Assembly: GCF_051251695.1 (NCBI RefSeq)
Contig: NZ_JBPOEU010000011.1
Span: 1 to 64,000 of the forward strand
DNA length: 64,000 bases
Direction of reading: 5' to 3'
DNA from: Maritalea sp051251695
Lineage (GTDB): Bacteria; Pseudomonadota; Alphaproteobacteria; Rhizobiales; Devosiaceae
Part shown: positions 33,887 through 42,864 of the stretch, piece after piece
Position numbering within the stretch: position 1 is the first letter of the stretch
How the letters are laid out: each line of letters begins with the position of its first letter
Position numbers and translations under genes: made by a program
Notes under the pieces: generated by a model
What the model was told of the DNA's origin: nothing
The model's input: the letters and a program-made list of their open reading frames with translations, nothing else
Database searches by the model: none

Positions 33887-35143
33887 TCAACTCACCCTAA
33901 GTTGAACTGTGGGGGACTTGGCTACAGCCAAAACAAAGGCAAGACTGAATCCATAAAGGGTGGTCAGTAAATCGAAGCCAAATGTAAAATCGGTGAGACC
34001 GAACAACAAATAACTAGCTGGGATAATGATAAGTGCATATGCAGCCGTACGATTGGTGCGGAGTTCTTTGTCGAGCATCAGGTTCAAAACCGGAGCGCCA
34101 ATAAGCAATATGTATATGCAAACTCCGACCAAGCCACCAGCAACTGCAAAATCTGCCAAGTCATTGTGATAGCTAAAATACTGTTTCACAGATGCAAACA
34201 TTTCTGGCTTGCTATGGTTTGCAATGAGCGCATCCCAAAGCCCGAACCAGCCATATCCTGTTATCGGCGAATTGTGGAAAGCCTCCCATGCCCCGACTAA
34301 CATTTCATAACGAAGCTCGGATGAGCTACCTGGAACGTTGCCAGACAAAAGCACCGAAACCGTATTTATCGACCGGCTAATAAAACCAAATGGATTAAGT
34401 GTGTAAAGAATTACAGCTCCGGCAACCGCAGCGATGACAAGTGCCCCCAACAGCTTCTTAGCTCGAGCCCACATGAGGGGTGCTGCAAAAAGAAATACAA
34501 TCAAAAACAATGCAGGTAATGAGATTAGTGCACCACGTGACCCAGTAAGCATAACAATTCCGACAGCAAAAATTGGGGCGAGTAAATAAACCTTCTTTAC
34601 CGCCCGCCCTTCCAAAGCCAAACCTGTAAGAGCTAATAGACCCAACAAAACAGCGACACGAGCCACCGCATTGGATCCAGCAGCGATTGCGACAGTTCGT
34701 CCAATGCCTAGCTCAAAACGTTGTGCAAATGCAAAAATCAGCCCGAGCGAACATCCTATCAAACAAAACTTTGCGATCTGAGAAAATGTAAGCGGCGACG
34801 GTAACAAACGTAAGAATTGATACAGCAGAATTGGTAAAACCAACCCTAAGAAACTGACCAGAAATGAAAGGTCGGCGATCTTATTCGCACTGATAGCCGA
34901 GACGACGGCTAGCAATACAAAACTTAGCAGCAACATCGTTAGCGTTGGCTGCCAAACAAAATTTCCAACACCTTTCAATCTGGTAAGGCCGTATAGTCCC
35001 CCGATGAGTGCCAACAGCAATGCAAGAATGATGGAAATCGAGCCAAACATTGTTGGCAACATAAATGTCGTGGCCAACAAGCCTACCAATAGAACTCGGT
35101 CAACAATATTATTGTGTTTTCGGTTGCCACCTTTTTCCAACAT
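33887..35143 (-). CDS. O-antigen ligase/polymerase-like membrane protein
   Basis: A 418-aa protein with about 12 transmembrane helices and a periplasmic loop containing the Wzy_C-type motif GSRGALISLPALF..., SELRYEMLVGAWEAFHNSPITGYGWFG and YHNDLADFAVAGG, the pattern of O-antigen ligases and polymerases. It probably joins a glycan to lipid A-core or polymerises a surface polysaccharide. Start MLEKGGNRK at 35143 lies four bases after the pheT stop, so it is read through from pheT. No other LPS gene is next to it. Confidence 0.85.
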   Translation of the reverse strand: MLEKGGNRKHNNIVDRVLLVGLLATTFMLPTMFGSISIILALLLALIGGLYGLTRLKGVGNFVWQPTLTMLLLSFVLLAVVSAISANKIADLSFLVSFLGLVLPILLYQFLRLLPSPLTFSQIAKFCLIGCSLGLIFAFAQRFELGIGRTVAIAAGSNAVARVAVLLGLLALTGLALEGRAVKKVYLLAPIFAVGIVMLTGSRGALISLPALFLIVFLFAAPLMWARAKKLLGALVIAAVAGAVILYTLNPFGFISRSINTVSVLLSGNVPGSSSELRYEMLVGAWEAFHNSPITGYGWFGLWDALIANHSKPEMFASVKQYFSYHNDLADFAVAGGLVGVCIYILLIGAPVLNLMLDKELRTNRTAAYALIIIPASYLLFGLTDFTFGFDLLTTLYGFSLAFVLAVAKSPTVQLRVS

Positions 35144-35147
35144 CAAA

Positions 35148-37574
35148 TCAGGCACGCAAGCTTGCGCCGGTTGCTTTTTCAACCGCTGCGATAATTTTTT
35201 GGCTCACCGCCTCAATTTCTTCGTCGGTTAACGTTTTTTGTCGAGGCTGCATCAATACTTCGACCGCCACAGACTTTTTACCCTCGCCGACATGTTCGCC
35301 TTCAAACACATCAAAGATTGATGAGGATTGGATCAACTTCTTGTCTGCAGAATTGGCCGCTTTGACAAACTTGTTGGCTTCGACATCCTTGTCCGCAACA
35401 AAGGCGAAATCACGACGAACTGGCTGGAGGTCAGAAATATCTAACGCCCCTTTTGCCTTGCTGGCTTTTTTGCGCGGCGCAGGTATAGCATCCAGATTAA
35501 GTTCAAAGGCAACAACGGGACCTGAAAGATCAAGTTCGTTGACCAAAGCTGGATGCAATTCACCGAACCATCCAAGGATCATTTTGGGGCCCAATTGCAG
35601 ACGGCCAGCGCGGCCGGGGTGAGCCCAGTCAGCTGACTCTGCGACCACTTGGATGTTTTTGACATCCATACCCAACGCGTCAAGCGCGGCTAGTGCGTCA
35701 GCTTTGGCGTCAAACACATCAACCTTGTTTGCTTTGCCTTGCCAGTCTCGCCCGACCTGGGCAAATTTGGCAGTGCCGGCACGAACACCTGTCGCATAAT
35801 TGAGCTGACCGTCAATTTTGTCGCTCTTAAATACTTGCCCAATCTCGAATAACGCTACGTCGCTAAATCCACGATTTGCGTTGCGACCGACCGCTGCCAA
35901 AAGACCCGGCAATAGAGATGGCCGCATGTCAGTCAGGTCGGAAACAATTGGGTTTTCCAGCTTCAGTTCTTCACTGCCGCCACCAAACAGGTTGGCTTCC
36001 TTTTCAGAAATGAATGACCACGTTACCGCTTCGTGGAAGCCCCGGGCAGCGAGTGTTCTGCGCGCAATGCGACGACGGTTTTGGATGGTCGTCAGCATTT
36101 TAGGTGCAACACCCGATAGACGTGGAAGCGGGTCAACCGGCACTTTGTCGACGCCAACAATACGCATCACTTCTTCCACCAAATCGGCTTTGCCTTCAAT
36201 GTCAGGTCGGAAAGACGGCACGTTGACTTTCACCACGTCGCCACTGCCTGCAACCCAAAATCCGAGACGGGACAGGATAGCTTTTGCTTCGGCAAACGGC
36301 ACTTTAAGGCCTGTGAGACGGGTGATTTCCGCCAAAGGAAAATCGATAATTTTCTCTGGTGCCTCTACGTGCCCGGTGACAATAGTGTCATGAACTTCGC
36401 CACCGCAAATTTCCAAAATCATTTTGGTTGCAAGCTCCATGCCCGGCAACACAAACTCTGGATCAGCATGACGTTCCAAACGATAACGCGCATCAGAAAC
36501 GATGCCTGTTTTGCGACCAGCCTGAGCGATCAAAAGTGGTTCCCACCACGCACATTCCATGAATATGTTGGTCGTTTCAGCAGAACAGCCACTTTCCATG
36601 CCCCCCATAATGCCGCCGACACACAATGGTCCATTGTCGTCAGCAAGTACGCACATGGTTCCATCCAGCGCATAGGTCTTGCCGTCTAGTGCAACAAGCT
36701 CTTCACCAGGTTTTGCGTTTCGCGCATGGAACTGACCGTTGATTTTGTCCGCATCATAGGCGTGTAGCGGACGTCCTCGATCATAAGAAATATAGTTGGT
36801 GATATCCGCCAACGCGTTAATCGGGCGCAAGCCAATCGCGATCAATCGCTTTTGCAACCATTCCGGCGAAGGCCCATTTTTCACGCCCTTGAACAAACGA
36901 CCCGCAAACATTTTACATGCTTGGGGTTCGCCTTTGTCGAAGCGAAATTCAACGGAAATGTCGCCGGGCCCATCCAGGGTTGACGCAACTGCTTTCACCG
37001 CGCCGTCTTTAAGTTCACCAATGCCAACAGCAGCCAGATCACGCGCGATGCCGTAAATGCTGGTTGCATCACCCCTGTTTGGGGTGATCGCAATATCCAC
37101 AACGACATCATCAATGCCTGCATAATCGACATATTTGGTGCCAACCGGTGCGTCTTCGGGCAGATCGATAACGCCGTCATGCTCGTTTGAAATCAGCAAT
37201 TCGCGTTCCGAACACAACATGCCGTTGCTTTCTTCACCACGGATATTGCCTTTTGATAGGGTAAAGTCGGTGCCCGGAATGTAGGTGCCAACTGAGGCAA
37301 AGACGCCCTTCAAGCCGGTGCGCGCATTTGGTGCGCCACACACAACCTTAACTGGCTCGCCTGAGCCCGTATTGACCATGCAGACGCGCAATTTGTCGGC
37401 GTTGGGGTGTTTTTCTGCCGAGATAACTTCGCAGACCGTAAAGTCTTTGAGCACTTTTGCTTGGTCCTCAACCTCTTCGACCTCAAGGCCGATCATAGTG
37501 AGGGTTTCAATGATTTGATCGTTGGACGCATTGGTATCCAGGTGATCTTTGAGCCAATCAATTGTGAATTTCAT
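35148..37574 (-). CDS. pheT: Phenylalanyl-tRNA synthetase beta subunit
   Basis: A 808-aa subunit of the PheRS heterotetramer. Domains in order: B1 and tRNA-binding EMAP-like domain (KVLKDFTVCEVISAEKHPNADKL, VVCGAPNARTG), B3/4 editing region (RLFKGVKNGPSPEWLQKRLIAIGLRPINALADITNYISYD), B5 and the B8 anticodon-binding domain (PVRRDFAFVADKDVEANKFVKA). It lies on the minus strand five bases after a two-gene insertion that separates it from pheS. Confidence 0.98.
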   Translation of the reverse strand: MKFTIDWLKDHLDTNASNDQIIETLTMIGLEVEEVEDQAKVLKDFTVCEVISAEKHPNADKLRVCMVNTGSGEPVKVVCGAPNARTGLKGVFASVGTYIPGTDFTLSKGNIRGEESNGMLCSERELLISNEHDGVIDLPEDAPVGTKYVDYAGIDDVVVDIAITPNRGDATSIYGIARDLAAVGIGELKDGAVKAVASTLDGPGDISVEFRFDKGEPQACKMFAGRLFKGVKNGPSPEWLQKRLIAIGLRPINALADITNYISYDRGRPLHAYDADKINGQFHARNAKPGEELVALDGKTYALDGTMCVLADDNGPLCVGGIMGGMESGCSAETTNIFMECAWWEPLLIAQAGRKTGIVSDARYRLERHADPEFVLPGMELATKMILEICGGEVHDTIVTGHVEAPEKIIDFPLAEITRLTGLKVPFAEAKAILSRLGFWVAGSGDVVKVNVPSFRPDIEGKADLVEEVMRIVGVDKVPVDPLPRLSGVAPKMLTTIQNRRRIARRTLAARGFHEAVTWSFISEKEANLFGGGSEELKLENPIVSDLTDMRPSLLPGLLAAVGRNANRGFSDVALFEIGQVFKSDKIDGQLNYATGVRAGTAKFAQVGRDWQGKANKVDVFDAKADALAALDALGMDVKNIQVVAESADWAHPGRAGRLQLGPKMILGWFGELHPALVNELDLSGPVVAFELNLDAIPAPRKKASKAKGALDISDLQPVRRDFAFVADKDVEANKFVKAANSADKKLIQSSSIFDVFEGEHVGEGKKSVAVEVLMQPRQKTLTDEEIEAVSQKIIAAVEKATGASLRA

Positions 37575-37578
37575 CGGT

Positions 37579-38595
37579 CTACTCTTTTGTTGTCTCTAGT
37601 TCGAAGGCTTCGATTAGTTCAAAGCGTTCGCAAACAAGTTTCATATCTGGTGAATACCCGCCATTGCGGGTGAAAAATTCAATGTGCGCGTCGCGCCAAA
37701 ATGCGAAGGACAAATCCCCCTCGCCTTCGGCTCGCGCAAAATCTTGATCAACTTCGTCAAAGCGTTTCACTTCAACTGAAATTGTTTCAATGATGCATTT
37801 TGGATTGCCCGCCCAATCGGGCACGATAAATCGTTCGCCAACCTTTGGCAGAGGCTCACCTTCTTCTTCATAAATGGCGAATGAGCCGCAGGTGGCTGTT
37901 TTTTTACCTGAAACGATCAGCTCTACAAGCGCATCGCGCAATTCTTGCCCATCGCCAAACTCTGCGCATTCAAGGTTCCGATATTTCGCGGCCAACCCAC
38001 CAACAATAAAAAACCGCTTCAATAGATGCGCAAAGCCCCGCGCGTCATCAATTGCGAAATGCGTGTGTGGTTGATTGCCAATCCAACTGTCCGGGATGCC
38101 GCGCGTCGTCCAATTTTCATGGGGGGCATTGGCCACCATGCCTGCAACAGAATAGATATCTACCCCGCCACCAGCAAAAATCCGCGCCTGCTTGCCCGGC
38201 CCACCAAAAACGCGCGTATTGGCAAACTGATCAAGATAATGGTCGACAAATGGGCCATCAAAAATCAACGGCGCAGACGCAAATGCCTTTCGCCCGTCAA
38301 AGCTTTCAACCCAGTTGACATATTCTGCCATCGCTTTTTCTGGCGGAAGCGCATTGGTTGTTGCCGCTTTATAGGCTTCGGGTTCTGTTTCCCACCACTG
38401 CATGGTTTCTGGATCCGACGCACGGTCTGCGCGCGGCTCCAACACCACTTCAAATTCACCCAAAAAATCGCCACGGCGATTCATCGCCACAGATGCAAAA
38501 CTCAGCATTGAGTTACGCAACGGGCTGGGGCCATCTGTTTCAATGTCTGTGACGATATAGACGGTATCGTCTATATCGCTCGACGTTGAGGACAT
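37579..38595 (-). CDS. DEDDh exonuclease fused to an ASCH domain
   Basis: A 338-aa two-domain protein. Residues about 10-190 are a DnaQ-like exonuclease: DxE motif Asp17-Ile-Glu19 (TDIETDGPSP), the second Asp in LIFDGPFVDHYL, and the Exo III pattern HFAIDDARGFA (His and Asp). From about residue 215 comes an ASCH domain: GQELRDALVELIVSGKKTATCGSF..., GEPLPKVGERFIV, GEGDLSFAFWRDAHIEFF. Known ASCH proteins include YqfB, an N4-acetylcytidine amidohydrolase, and RNA-binding members. The fusion suggests processing of an RNA or modified nucleotide. It lies between pheS and pheT with a TAATG coupling to the preceding gene. Confidence 0.85.
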   Translation of the reverse strand: MSSTSSDIDDTVYIVTDIETDGPSPLRNSMLSFASVAMNRRGDFLGEFEVVLEPRADRASDPETMQWWETEPEAYKAATTNALPPEKAMAEYVNWVESFDGRKAFASAPLIFDGPFVDHYLDQFANTRVFGGPGKQARIFAGGGVDIYSVAGMVANAPHENWTTRGIPDSWIGNQPHTHFAIDDARGFAHLLKRFFIVGGLAAKYRNLECAEFGDGQELRDALVELIVSGKKTATCGSFAIYEEEGEPLPKVGERFIVPDWAGNPKCIIETISVEVKRFDEVDQDFARAEGEGDLSFAFWRDAHIEFFTRNGGYSPDMKLVCERFELIEAFELETTKE

Positions 38596-39245
38596 TACTT
38601 CCCCTCCAACGAATCTGACTCACTAGGTAAAGTTTCGACTAAAGAACTCAAAGCACCTTTAAAACTTGGATTGTGCTTACGATCGACATGTGAGTAATAG
38701 CTACCGGCATCAGGGCTCCAGTCGAAATAAACCCCCGAGTTTCTAGAACCTAATGCCTCTGCCTGTAGTGCAGAAACAGACAATTCAGTTCTCTGGAGCA
38801 GTCGAGGCTCTTTCCGCCCAACAACTAGAGCATGTACTTCCACACTATATGTTCCGGGTTGAAATATGTATTCCGCTTGATCCGGTGCCAGCAAAAAATG
38901 ATGGTTAGCGGCAACCCCATCCTCACTTACAAACAGTCCACTACCACGCTTCAAATCCGCCCTTTCCCCATAAACCCAAATGGAAAAATTCTGTGCTGAT
39001 TCACCTCTCTGCACCCGTAAAAACATACTTTCAATCAGTTGACCACGTTTTGAAGTCGAGTAGAGTAATGATCTAAAGAATACTTTAGGATCCGGACGAC
39101 CGGGAGATGTATCGTACCCAAAAAAGTACACAGCAGGTTTGGTCATCATAACTGTGCCTTGACGTTGCGTTGTGTACCAAAACGTAAAAAGCGATACACC
39201 CAATGATAGCAAAGCAACAACAAGACCAAGCAATTCCCAGTTCAC
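38595..39245 (-). CDS. Membrane-anchored protein of unknown function between pheS and pheT
   Basis: A 216-aa protein with one N-terminal transmembrane segment (WELLGLVVALLSLGVSLFTFW) and a soluble domain of mixed strands (GTVMMTKPAVYFFGYD, SMFLRVQRGESAQNFSIWVYGE, QPGTYSVEVHALVV). I recognise no family. GTG start overlaps the pheS stop as GTGA and its TAA overlaps the exonuclease ATG. The many strand-like segments and a single anchor suggest a beta-sandwich exposed on one side of the membrane. Its base composition looks more AT-rich than neighbours, though I have not counted. Confidence 0.75.
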   Translation of the reverse strand: MNWELLGLVVALLSLGVSLFTFWYTTQRQGTVMMTKPAVYFFGYDTSPGRPDPKVFFRSLLYSTSKRGQLIESMFLRVQRGESAQNFSIWVYGERADLKRGSGLFVSEDGVAANHHFLLAPDQAEYIFQPGTYSVEVHALVVGRKEPRLLQRTELSVSALQAEALGSRNSGVYFDWSPDAGSYYSHVDRKHNPSFKGALSSLVETLPSESDSLEGK

Positions 39246-40354
39246 GATGACAGGCCCCCGAACAATGTCGGTAGATCAAGTGGACGGAAGCCGTAATGTT
39301 CCATCCAGCGCTGATCCGCATCAAAGAAATCACGTAGGTCGGGCATGCCGTATTTCAGCATGGCGATCCGGTCGATGCCCATGCCCCAAGCAAAACCTTG
39401 GTAGATGTCTGGATCAAGACCGCAATTGCGGATCACATTTGGGTGGACCATGCCGCAGCCCAAAATCTCAAGCCAATCATTGCCTTCGCCGATTTTCACT
39501 TCCTTGCCAGAACGGTCGCACTGCACATCAACTTCCATCGACGGCTCAGTGAACGGGAAGAAGGACGGGCGGAAACGGGTTTTGACGTTATCGACTTCGA
39601 AATAGGCTTTTAGGAACTCTTCTAGAACCCAGCGCAATTGACCAATGTGTGACGACTTATCGATCACCAAACCTTCAAGCTGATGGAACATCGGCGTGTG
39701 GGTTTGGTCACTGTCGCAGCGATAAGTACGGCCTGGAATCACCACACGAATTGGTGGCTCTTGGCTTTCCATTGTGCGGATTTGAACCGGTGAGGTGTGC
39801 GTACGCAGCACCATTTTGCCGCCATTAGTGTTTTCGCCTTCAACTTCTGGCTTGGCTTTCATGAAAAACGTATCGTGCATTTCGCGCGCCGGGTGACCTT
39901 CTGGGAAGTTCAGTGCCGTGAAATTGTAATAGTCGGTTTCAATGTCTGGGCCCTCGGCGATAGCAAAACCCATGTCTGAGAAAATCGCCGTGATCTCATC
40001 CAGTGTTTGAGAAACAGGGTGGATTGAACCGCGCTGCATCGGTCCGGGCTGGAGCGGCAAAGTCACATCGACTTTTTCGGAAGCTAGACGTGCTTCCAGC
40101 GCAGCCTTTTTCAAAATTGAAGATTTTTCCTCAATCAGCGCCGCCATATCATTTTTCAAACCATTGATGGCTGGCCCTGCAGCTTGGCGCTCTTCTTGTG
40201 TCATTTTGCCCAAGGACTTTAACTGCCCAGAAACAGAACCTTTTTTGCCCAAGGCAGCGACGCGCACTGCATCAAGCGCTTTTTCGTCATTTGCATTTTC
40301 AATATCGGCGGTGATTTGATCGCGAAGCGTATCAAGCGAAATGGCGTCGTTCAT
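39242..40354 (-). CDS. pheS: Phenylalanyl-tRNA synthetase alpha subunit
   Basis: A 370-aa catalytic subunit. The N-terminal coiled coil (LDTLRDQITADIENANDE...) is followed by class II motif 2 (GRTYRCDSDQTHTPMFHQLEG) and motif 3 (GFAWGMGIDRIAMLKYGMPDLR), with ISHPH-like SIHPVSQTLDEI at the start of the core. The start MNDAIS at 40354 removes a short upstream extension. It is separated from pheT by two genes. A long hairpin lies in the 196 bases between rplT and pheS. Confidence 0.98.
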   Translation of the reverse strand: MNDAISLDTLRDQITADIENANDEKALDAVRVAALGKKGSVSGQLKSLGKMTQEERQAAGPAINGLKNDMAALIEEKSSILKKAALEARLASEKVDVTLPLQPGPMQRGSIHPVSQTLDEITAIFSDMGFAIAEGPDIETDYYNFTALNFPEGHPAREMHDTFFMKAKPEVEGENTNGGKMVLRTHTSPVQIRTMESQEPPIRVVIPGRTYRCDSDQTHTPMFHQLEGLVIDKSSHIGQLRWVLEEFLKAYFEVDNVKTRFRPSFFPFTEPSMEVDVQCDRSGKEVKIGEGNDWLEILGCGMVHPNVIRNCGLDPDIYQGFAWGMGIDRIAMLKYGMPDLRDFFDADQRWMEHYGFRPLDLPTLFGGLSS

Positions 40355-40477
40355 GTTGGACCTCTGTCCCCTCAAAATGCATTTTTTGGCTTTGTTGAGC
40401 CAACGGGTTCTTTTGTAAAACTATTCTCAAGATTCGTGGCGCACCTTACAAACGCACCAAGTCTTTTACAAACGCAC

Positions 40478-40517
40478 AAAGCCCCGCGCCACCCTTTAAG
40501 GGGCGGCACAAGGCTTT
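40478..40517. terminator. Long hairpin between rplT and pheS
   Basis: On the minus strand AAAGCC..GTGCC..CCC pairs with GGG..GGCGC..GGCTTT with only wobble pairs in between (about 17 base pairs, loop CTTAAA). It can act as a terminator or attenuator between rpmI-rplT and pheS. Two copies of a TTACAAACGCAC direct repeat lie close by, at 40446-40457 and about 40466-40477. Confidence 0.6.
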
Positions 40518-40550
40518 TAATTCGGCCTCAGATAGAATGAGGAGAAAGCT

Positions 40551-40952
40551 TTAAGCTGAAACCCGATCGTGGGTAACGGCGTCAACTTCTTTGAGGTAGT
40601 CAAGAGCTGCTCTTGATGCGTCAACCAAAGCTTTGAAGCTTTCTGGGTTGCGCACTGCCAAGTCGGCCAACACTTTACGATCTACCGCAATCTCAGCCTT
40701 GCTGAGGCCGTCGATAAATCGACCATATGTTAGGCCGTGTTCGCGCACGGCAGCGTTGATACGTTGGATCCACAAAGCGCGGAAATTACGTTTTCTCGCC
40801 TTACGGTCGCGATATGCATATTGACCGGCCTTCTCAACCGCTTGCTTGGCAATGCGGATGGTGTTTTTACGACGGCCGTAATAGCCTTTAGCGGCTTTGA
40901 TTACTTTTTTATGACGGGCGTGGCTGGTTACGCCCCTTTTAACACGTGACAT
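40551..40952 (-). CDS. rplT: Ribosomal protein bL20
   Basis: A 133-aa 50S subunit protein. The basic N-terminal half (MSRVKRGVTSHARHKKVIK, YYGRRKNTIRIAKQAVEKA) and the conserved RKRNFRALWIQRINAAVREHGLTYGRFIDGL are diagnostic. It lies 25 bases after rpmI. In other bacteria bL20 represses its own operon post-transcriptionally; I see no obvious mRNA target here. Confidence 0.98.
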   Translation of the reverse strand: MSRVKRGVTSHARHKKVIKAAKGYYGRRKNTIRIAKQAVEKAGQYAYRDRKARKRNFRALWIQRINAAVREHGLTYGRFIDGLSKAEIAVDRKVLADLAVRNPESFKALVDASRAALDYLKEVDAVTHDRVSA

Positions 40953-40977
40953 GGAATAGTTTCCTTAAAAGTCGTTA

Positions 40978-41175
40978 TTAGGCGTAGGGCATGAACTTTT
41001 TCACCGTACGTGCATCCTGTGCGCACATCGCACTGGTTCCACGATTTTGGCGAATGTATTTGCCGTTATGGCTGATCAAACGGTGACGTTTGCCTGCAGC
41101 TGCTGCCATGACTTTGCCAGTGCCAGTCACTTTAAAGCGCTTTTTCGCGCCAGACTTTGTCTTTAGCTTGGGCAT
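40978..41175 (-). CDS. rpmI: Ribosomal protein bL35
   Basis: A 65-aa 50S subunit protein with the signature MPKLKTKSGAKKRFKVTGTGKV and HRLISHNGKYIRQNRGT. ATG 41175 is the normal start; a longer reading adds a non-family N-terminus. It is followed by rplT. Normally infC lies directly upstream; here infC is 1.7 kb away with three genes in between. Confidence 0.97.
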   Translation of the reverse strand: MPKLKTKSGAKKRFKVTGTGKVMAAAAGKRHRLISHNGKYIRQNRGTSAMCAQDARTVKKFMPYA

Positions 41176-41341
41176 TTTGCTCGTCCTTCTTGTTGCTTTT
41201 GGTTTTAACACCATTAGCGGGGTTCAGCATTATGGATCAACTCGGCATACCCTTTGGCCGGCCGACCCGCTTGAAGTTGAGATTTATAATCACACAAAAT
41301 CGAATATGCAAGTGTTGAATCTCTACTTTAAACCTATTTCA

Positions 41342-41689
41342 TCACGCGTCGTGCTGGTCAATTAAAATATCATTGCCATCAGGATCTTTAAAAGCCGCCA
41401 TTTTGGGATAATCAACCCCTCCCATTTGGCGCGAATATTCAATCCCCAATTCATCAAGCTTTTTGTGGATGGGCCCAATATCTTTGGGATTGAACGTCAT
41501 AATATTCTCTTCGAACATACCTTGGAAAATACCAACCTTGGCATTGCCATTGGCCAGTACCAACCAGTTTTGCTCCTCAACACCGGCCACGACTTCAAAG
41601 CCCAGGCTTTGATAAAAGGCTTTGGAGATAGCAAGATCCTTAACGTTCAAACTTACTGAAAAACGCCCAAGTTCCAATTCACGTTCCAT
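41342..41689 (-). CDS. VOC family protein
   Basis: A 115-aa glyoxalase/bleomycin-resistance-fold protein: FSVSLNVKDLAISKAFYQSLGFEVV, WLVLANGNAKVGIFQG and a closing AAFKDPDGNDILIDQHD. Putative metal residues are few (no His in the first strand), so metal binding is uncertain. AAAGGA precedes the ATG. Third gene of a small operon with the membrane LuxR regulator and the DUF4199 protein. Confidence 0.85.
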   Translation of the reverse strand: MERELELGRFSVSLNVKDLAISKAFYQSLGFEVVAGVEEQNWLVLANGNAKVGIFQGMFEENIMTFNPKDIGPIHKKLDELGIEYSRQMGGVDYPKMAAFKDPDGNDILIDQHDA

Positions 41690-41699
41690 GTTATTTCCT

Positions 41700-42236
41700 T
41701 TATGCACTTAATGTTGAGTTGCGACGCGTTAAATACCAATGGCCAACGCTTGCCAAAATTGAAACGACGATACCAATCATCCAAACCGTTGCGGCCATCA
41801 CGAGGAATATCATAAACGGTGAGCCGAACATCTCGCGTTGCGCCAGTGCTTCAGCGACCGCCTTGTCATATTCAGGACCTTCTTGTACGGACAGGTTCGA
41901 CACATAATAATCGTAATAACTATCTATAAAGTCTGGATTGATCCACATTGTATAGATGTTGTTGGATAGACCAAATATTATCCCTGCGATAAGCGTAATG
42001 CCTAATCCAAGCATTAGCCGCTGCCAAATGGAAACCGTTGGCCCAGCGCCTTTAAAATGGGAATTAATGGCCAGTACAATAACCAACAACGCGGCCACCA
42101 TTCCAATATAGCCAGCCACTTCAGCGGCGGCAAAGTTTTCTATTTTGTCACCAAAAATGAAAATCTGGGGCACGTACATAAACACGGTCATGACCGCCCC
42201 ACATATTAATCCCCAACGTACGATCGAATTTGTCAT
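41700..42236 (-). CDS. DUF4199 membrane protein
   Basis: A 178-aa integral membrane protein with about four helices (GLICGAVMTVFMYVPQIFIFG, GYIGMVAALLVIVLAINSHF, MLGLGITLIAGIIFGLSNNI, FLVMAATVWMIGIVVSILASV) and a DUF4199-like loop around QREMFGSPFMIFL. The function is unknown; members are common beside VOC or regulatory genes. It lies between the membrane LuxR gene and the VOC gene. Confidence 0.8.
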   Translation of the reverse strand: MTNSIVRWGLICGAVMTVFMYVPQIFIFGDKIENFAAAEVAGYIGMVAALLVIVLAINSHFKGAGPTVSIWQRLMLGLGITLIAGIIFGLSNNIYTMWINPDFIDSYYDYYVSNLSVQEGPEYDKAVAEALAQREMFGSPFMIFLVMAATVWMIGIVVSILASVGHWYLTRRNSTLSA

Positions 42237-42323
42237 TTATCTGCTCCACTAACCAACTGCGTTGAGCAAGCATGGCAAATAAAGGGGAAATTGTCCTCAC
42301 TCGAATGGGTGAGCAGAGGGTGA

Positions 42324-42737
42324 TTATTCCATAATTCCGAGTATTTTGGCTTCGGCTGCCGCCTCAGTGCGGTTTGAAACATCAAGCTTTTGAAATAGAT
42401 TTTTGATGTGGGTTTTGACCGTATTTTGGGTCACGCCGAGTGATTGGGCGATTTCGGCATTGGTATATCCATGGACCAAGTAAGATAAGACATCACGTTC
42501 TCGGCCGCTCAAATCCAAATTGTTCCCAACCTTGGCGGGCCCGCGACGCGCCCGTTTGTTTTGCCCTTTGGCAAAAGACCACGCGAGGACAAACCCGCCA
42601 ATCAAGAACACCAGCGCAATTATGCCCAGATAAGCCTGCTCGTTCAGAATGCGGACAGCGTTGGCGCGTCGTAGAAATTCAAACAGGCCCAACAAGACGC
42701 CGAGCACGAGCCCATAGCGCAACATTTGTTTTACCAC
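42324..42737 (-). CDS. Membrane-anchored LuxR-type regulator
   Basis: A 137-aa protein: two hydrophobic helices near residues 5-20 (LRYGLVLGVLLGLFEFL) and 34-52 (YLGIIALVFLIGGFVLAW), then a basic linker and a LuxR-type helix-turn-helix at the C-terminus (LSGRERDVLSYLVHGYTNAEIAQSLGVTQNTVKTHIKNLFQKLDV). I chose the GTG at 42737, which has AGGAGG nine bases upstream, over a TTG at 42776. Membrane tethering of a bare HTH is unusual. It leads an operon with the DUF4199 and VOC genes. Confidence 0.85.
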   Translation of the reverse strand: MVKQMLRYGLVLGVLLGLFEFLRRANAVRILNEQAYLGIIALVFLIGGFVLAWSFAKGQNKRARRGPAKVGNNLDLSGRERDVLSYLVHGYTNAEIAQSLGVTQNTVKTHIKNLFQKLDVSNRTEAAAEAKILGIME

Positions 42738-42817
42738 TGGCCTGTCCCTCCTTCCGAATTGTTCGTTTGAGATCAAACGTGGCGCGGTTGGATTTAAATA
42801 TCAACCCGGCAAACAAA

Positions 42818-42839
42818 AAGCGGGCCCGAAAGCCCGCTT
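42818..42839 (-). terminator. Intrinsic terminator after infC
   Basis: Perfect stem AAGCGGGC/GCCCGCTT, loop of six bases, followed on the minus strand by TTTTTGTTT. It ends the infC transcript and isolates it from the LuxR-DUF4199-VOC genes. Confidence 0.85.
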
Positions 42840-42864
42840 AAATCGTTCAAAACTGAAATTGGAC

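Noticed and set aside
35065..35622. Open frame of 185 codons on the plus strand
   Set aside because: Antisense to pheT and the O-antigen ligase gene; serine-rich shadow frame with no motif.
38026..38511. Open frame of 161 codons on the plus strand
   Set aside because: Antisense to the exonuclease-ASCH gene; Cys/His/Pro-rich low-information sequence typical of shadow frames.
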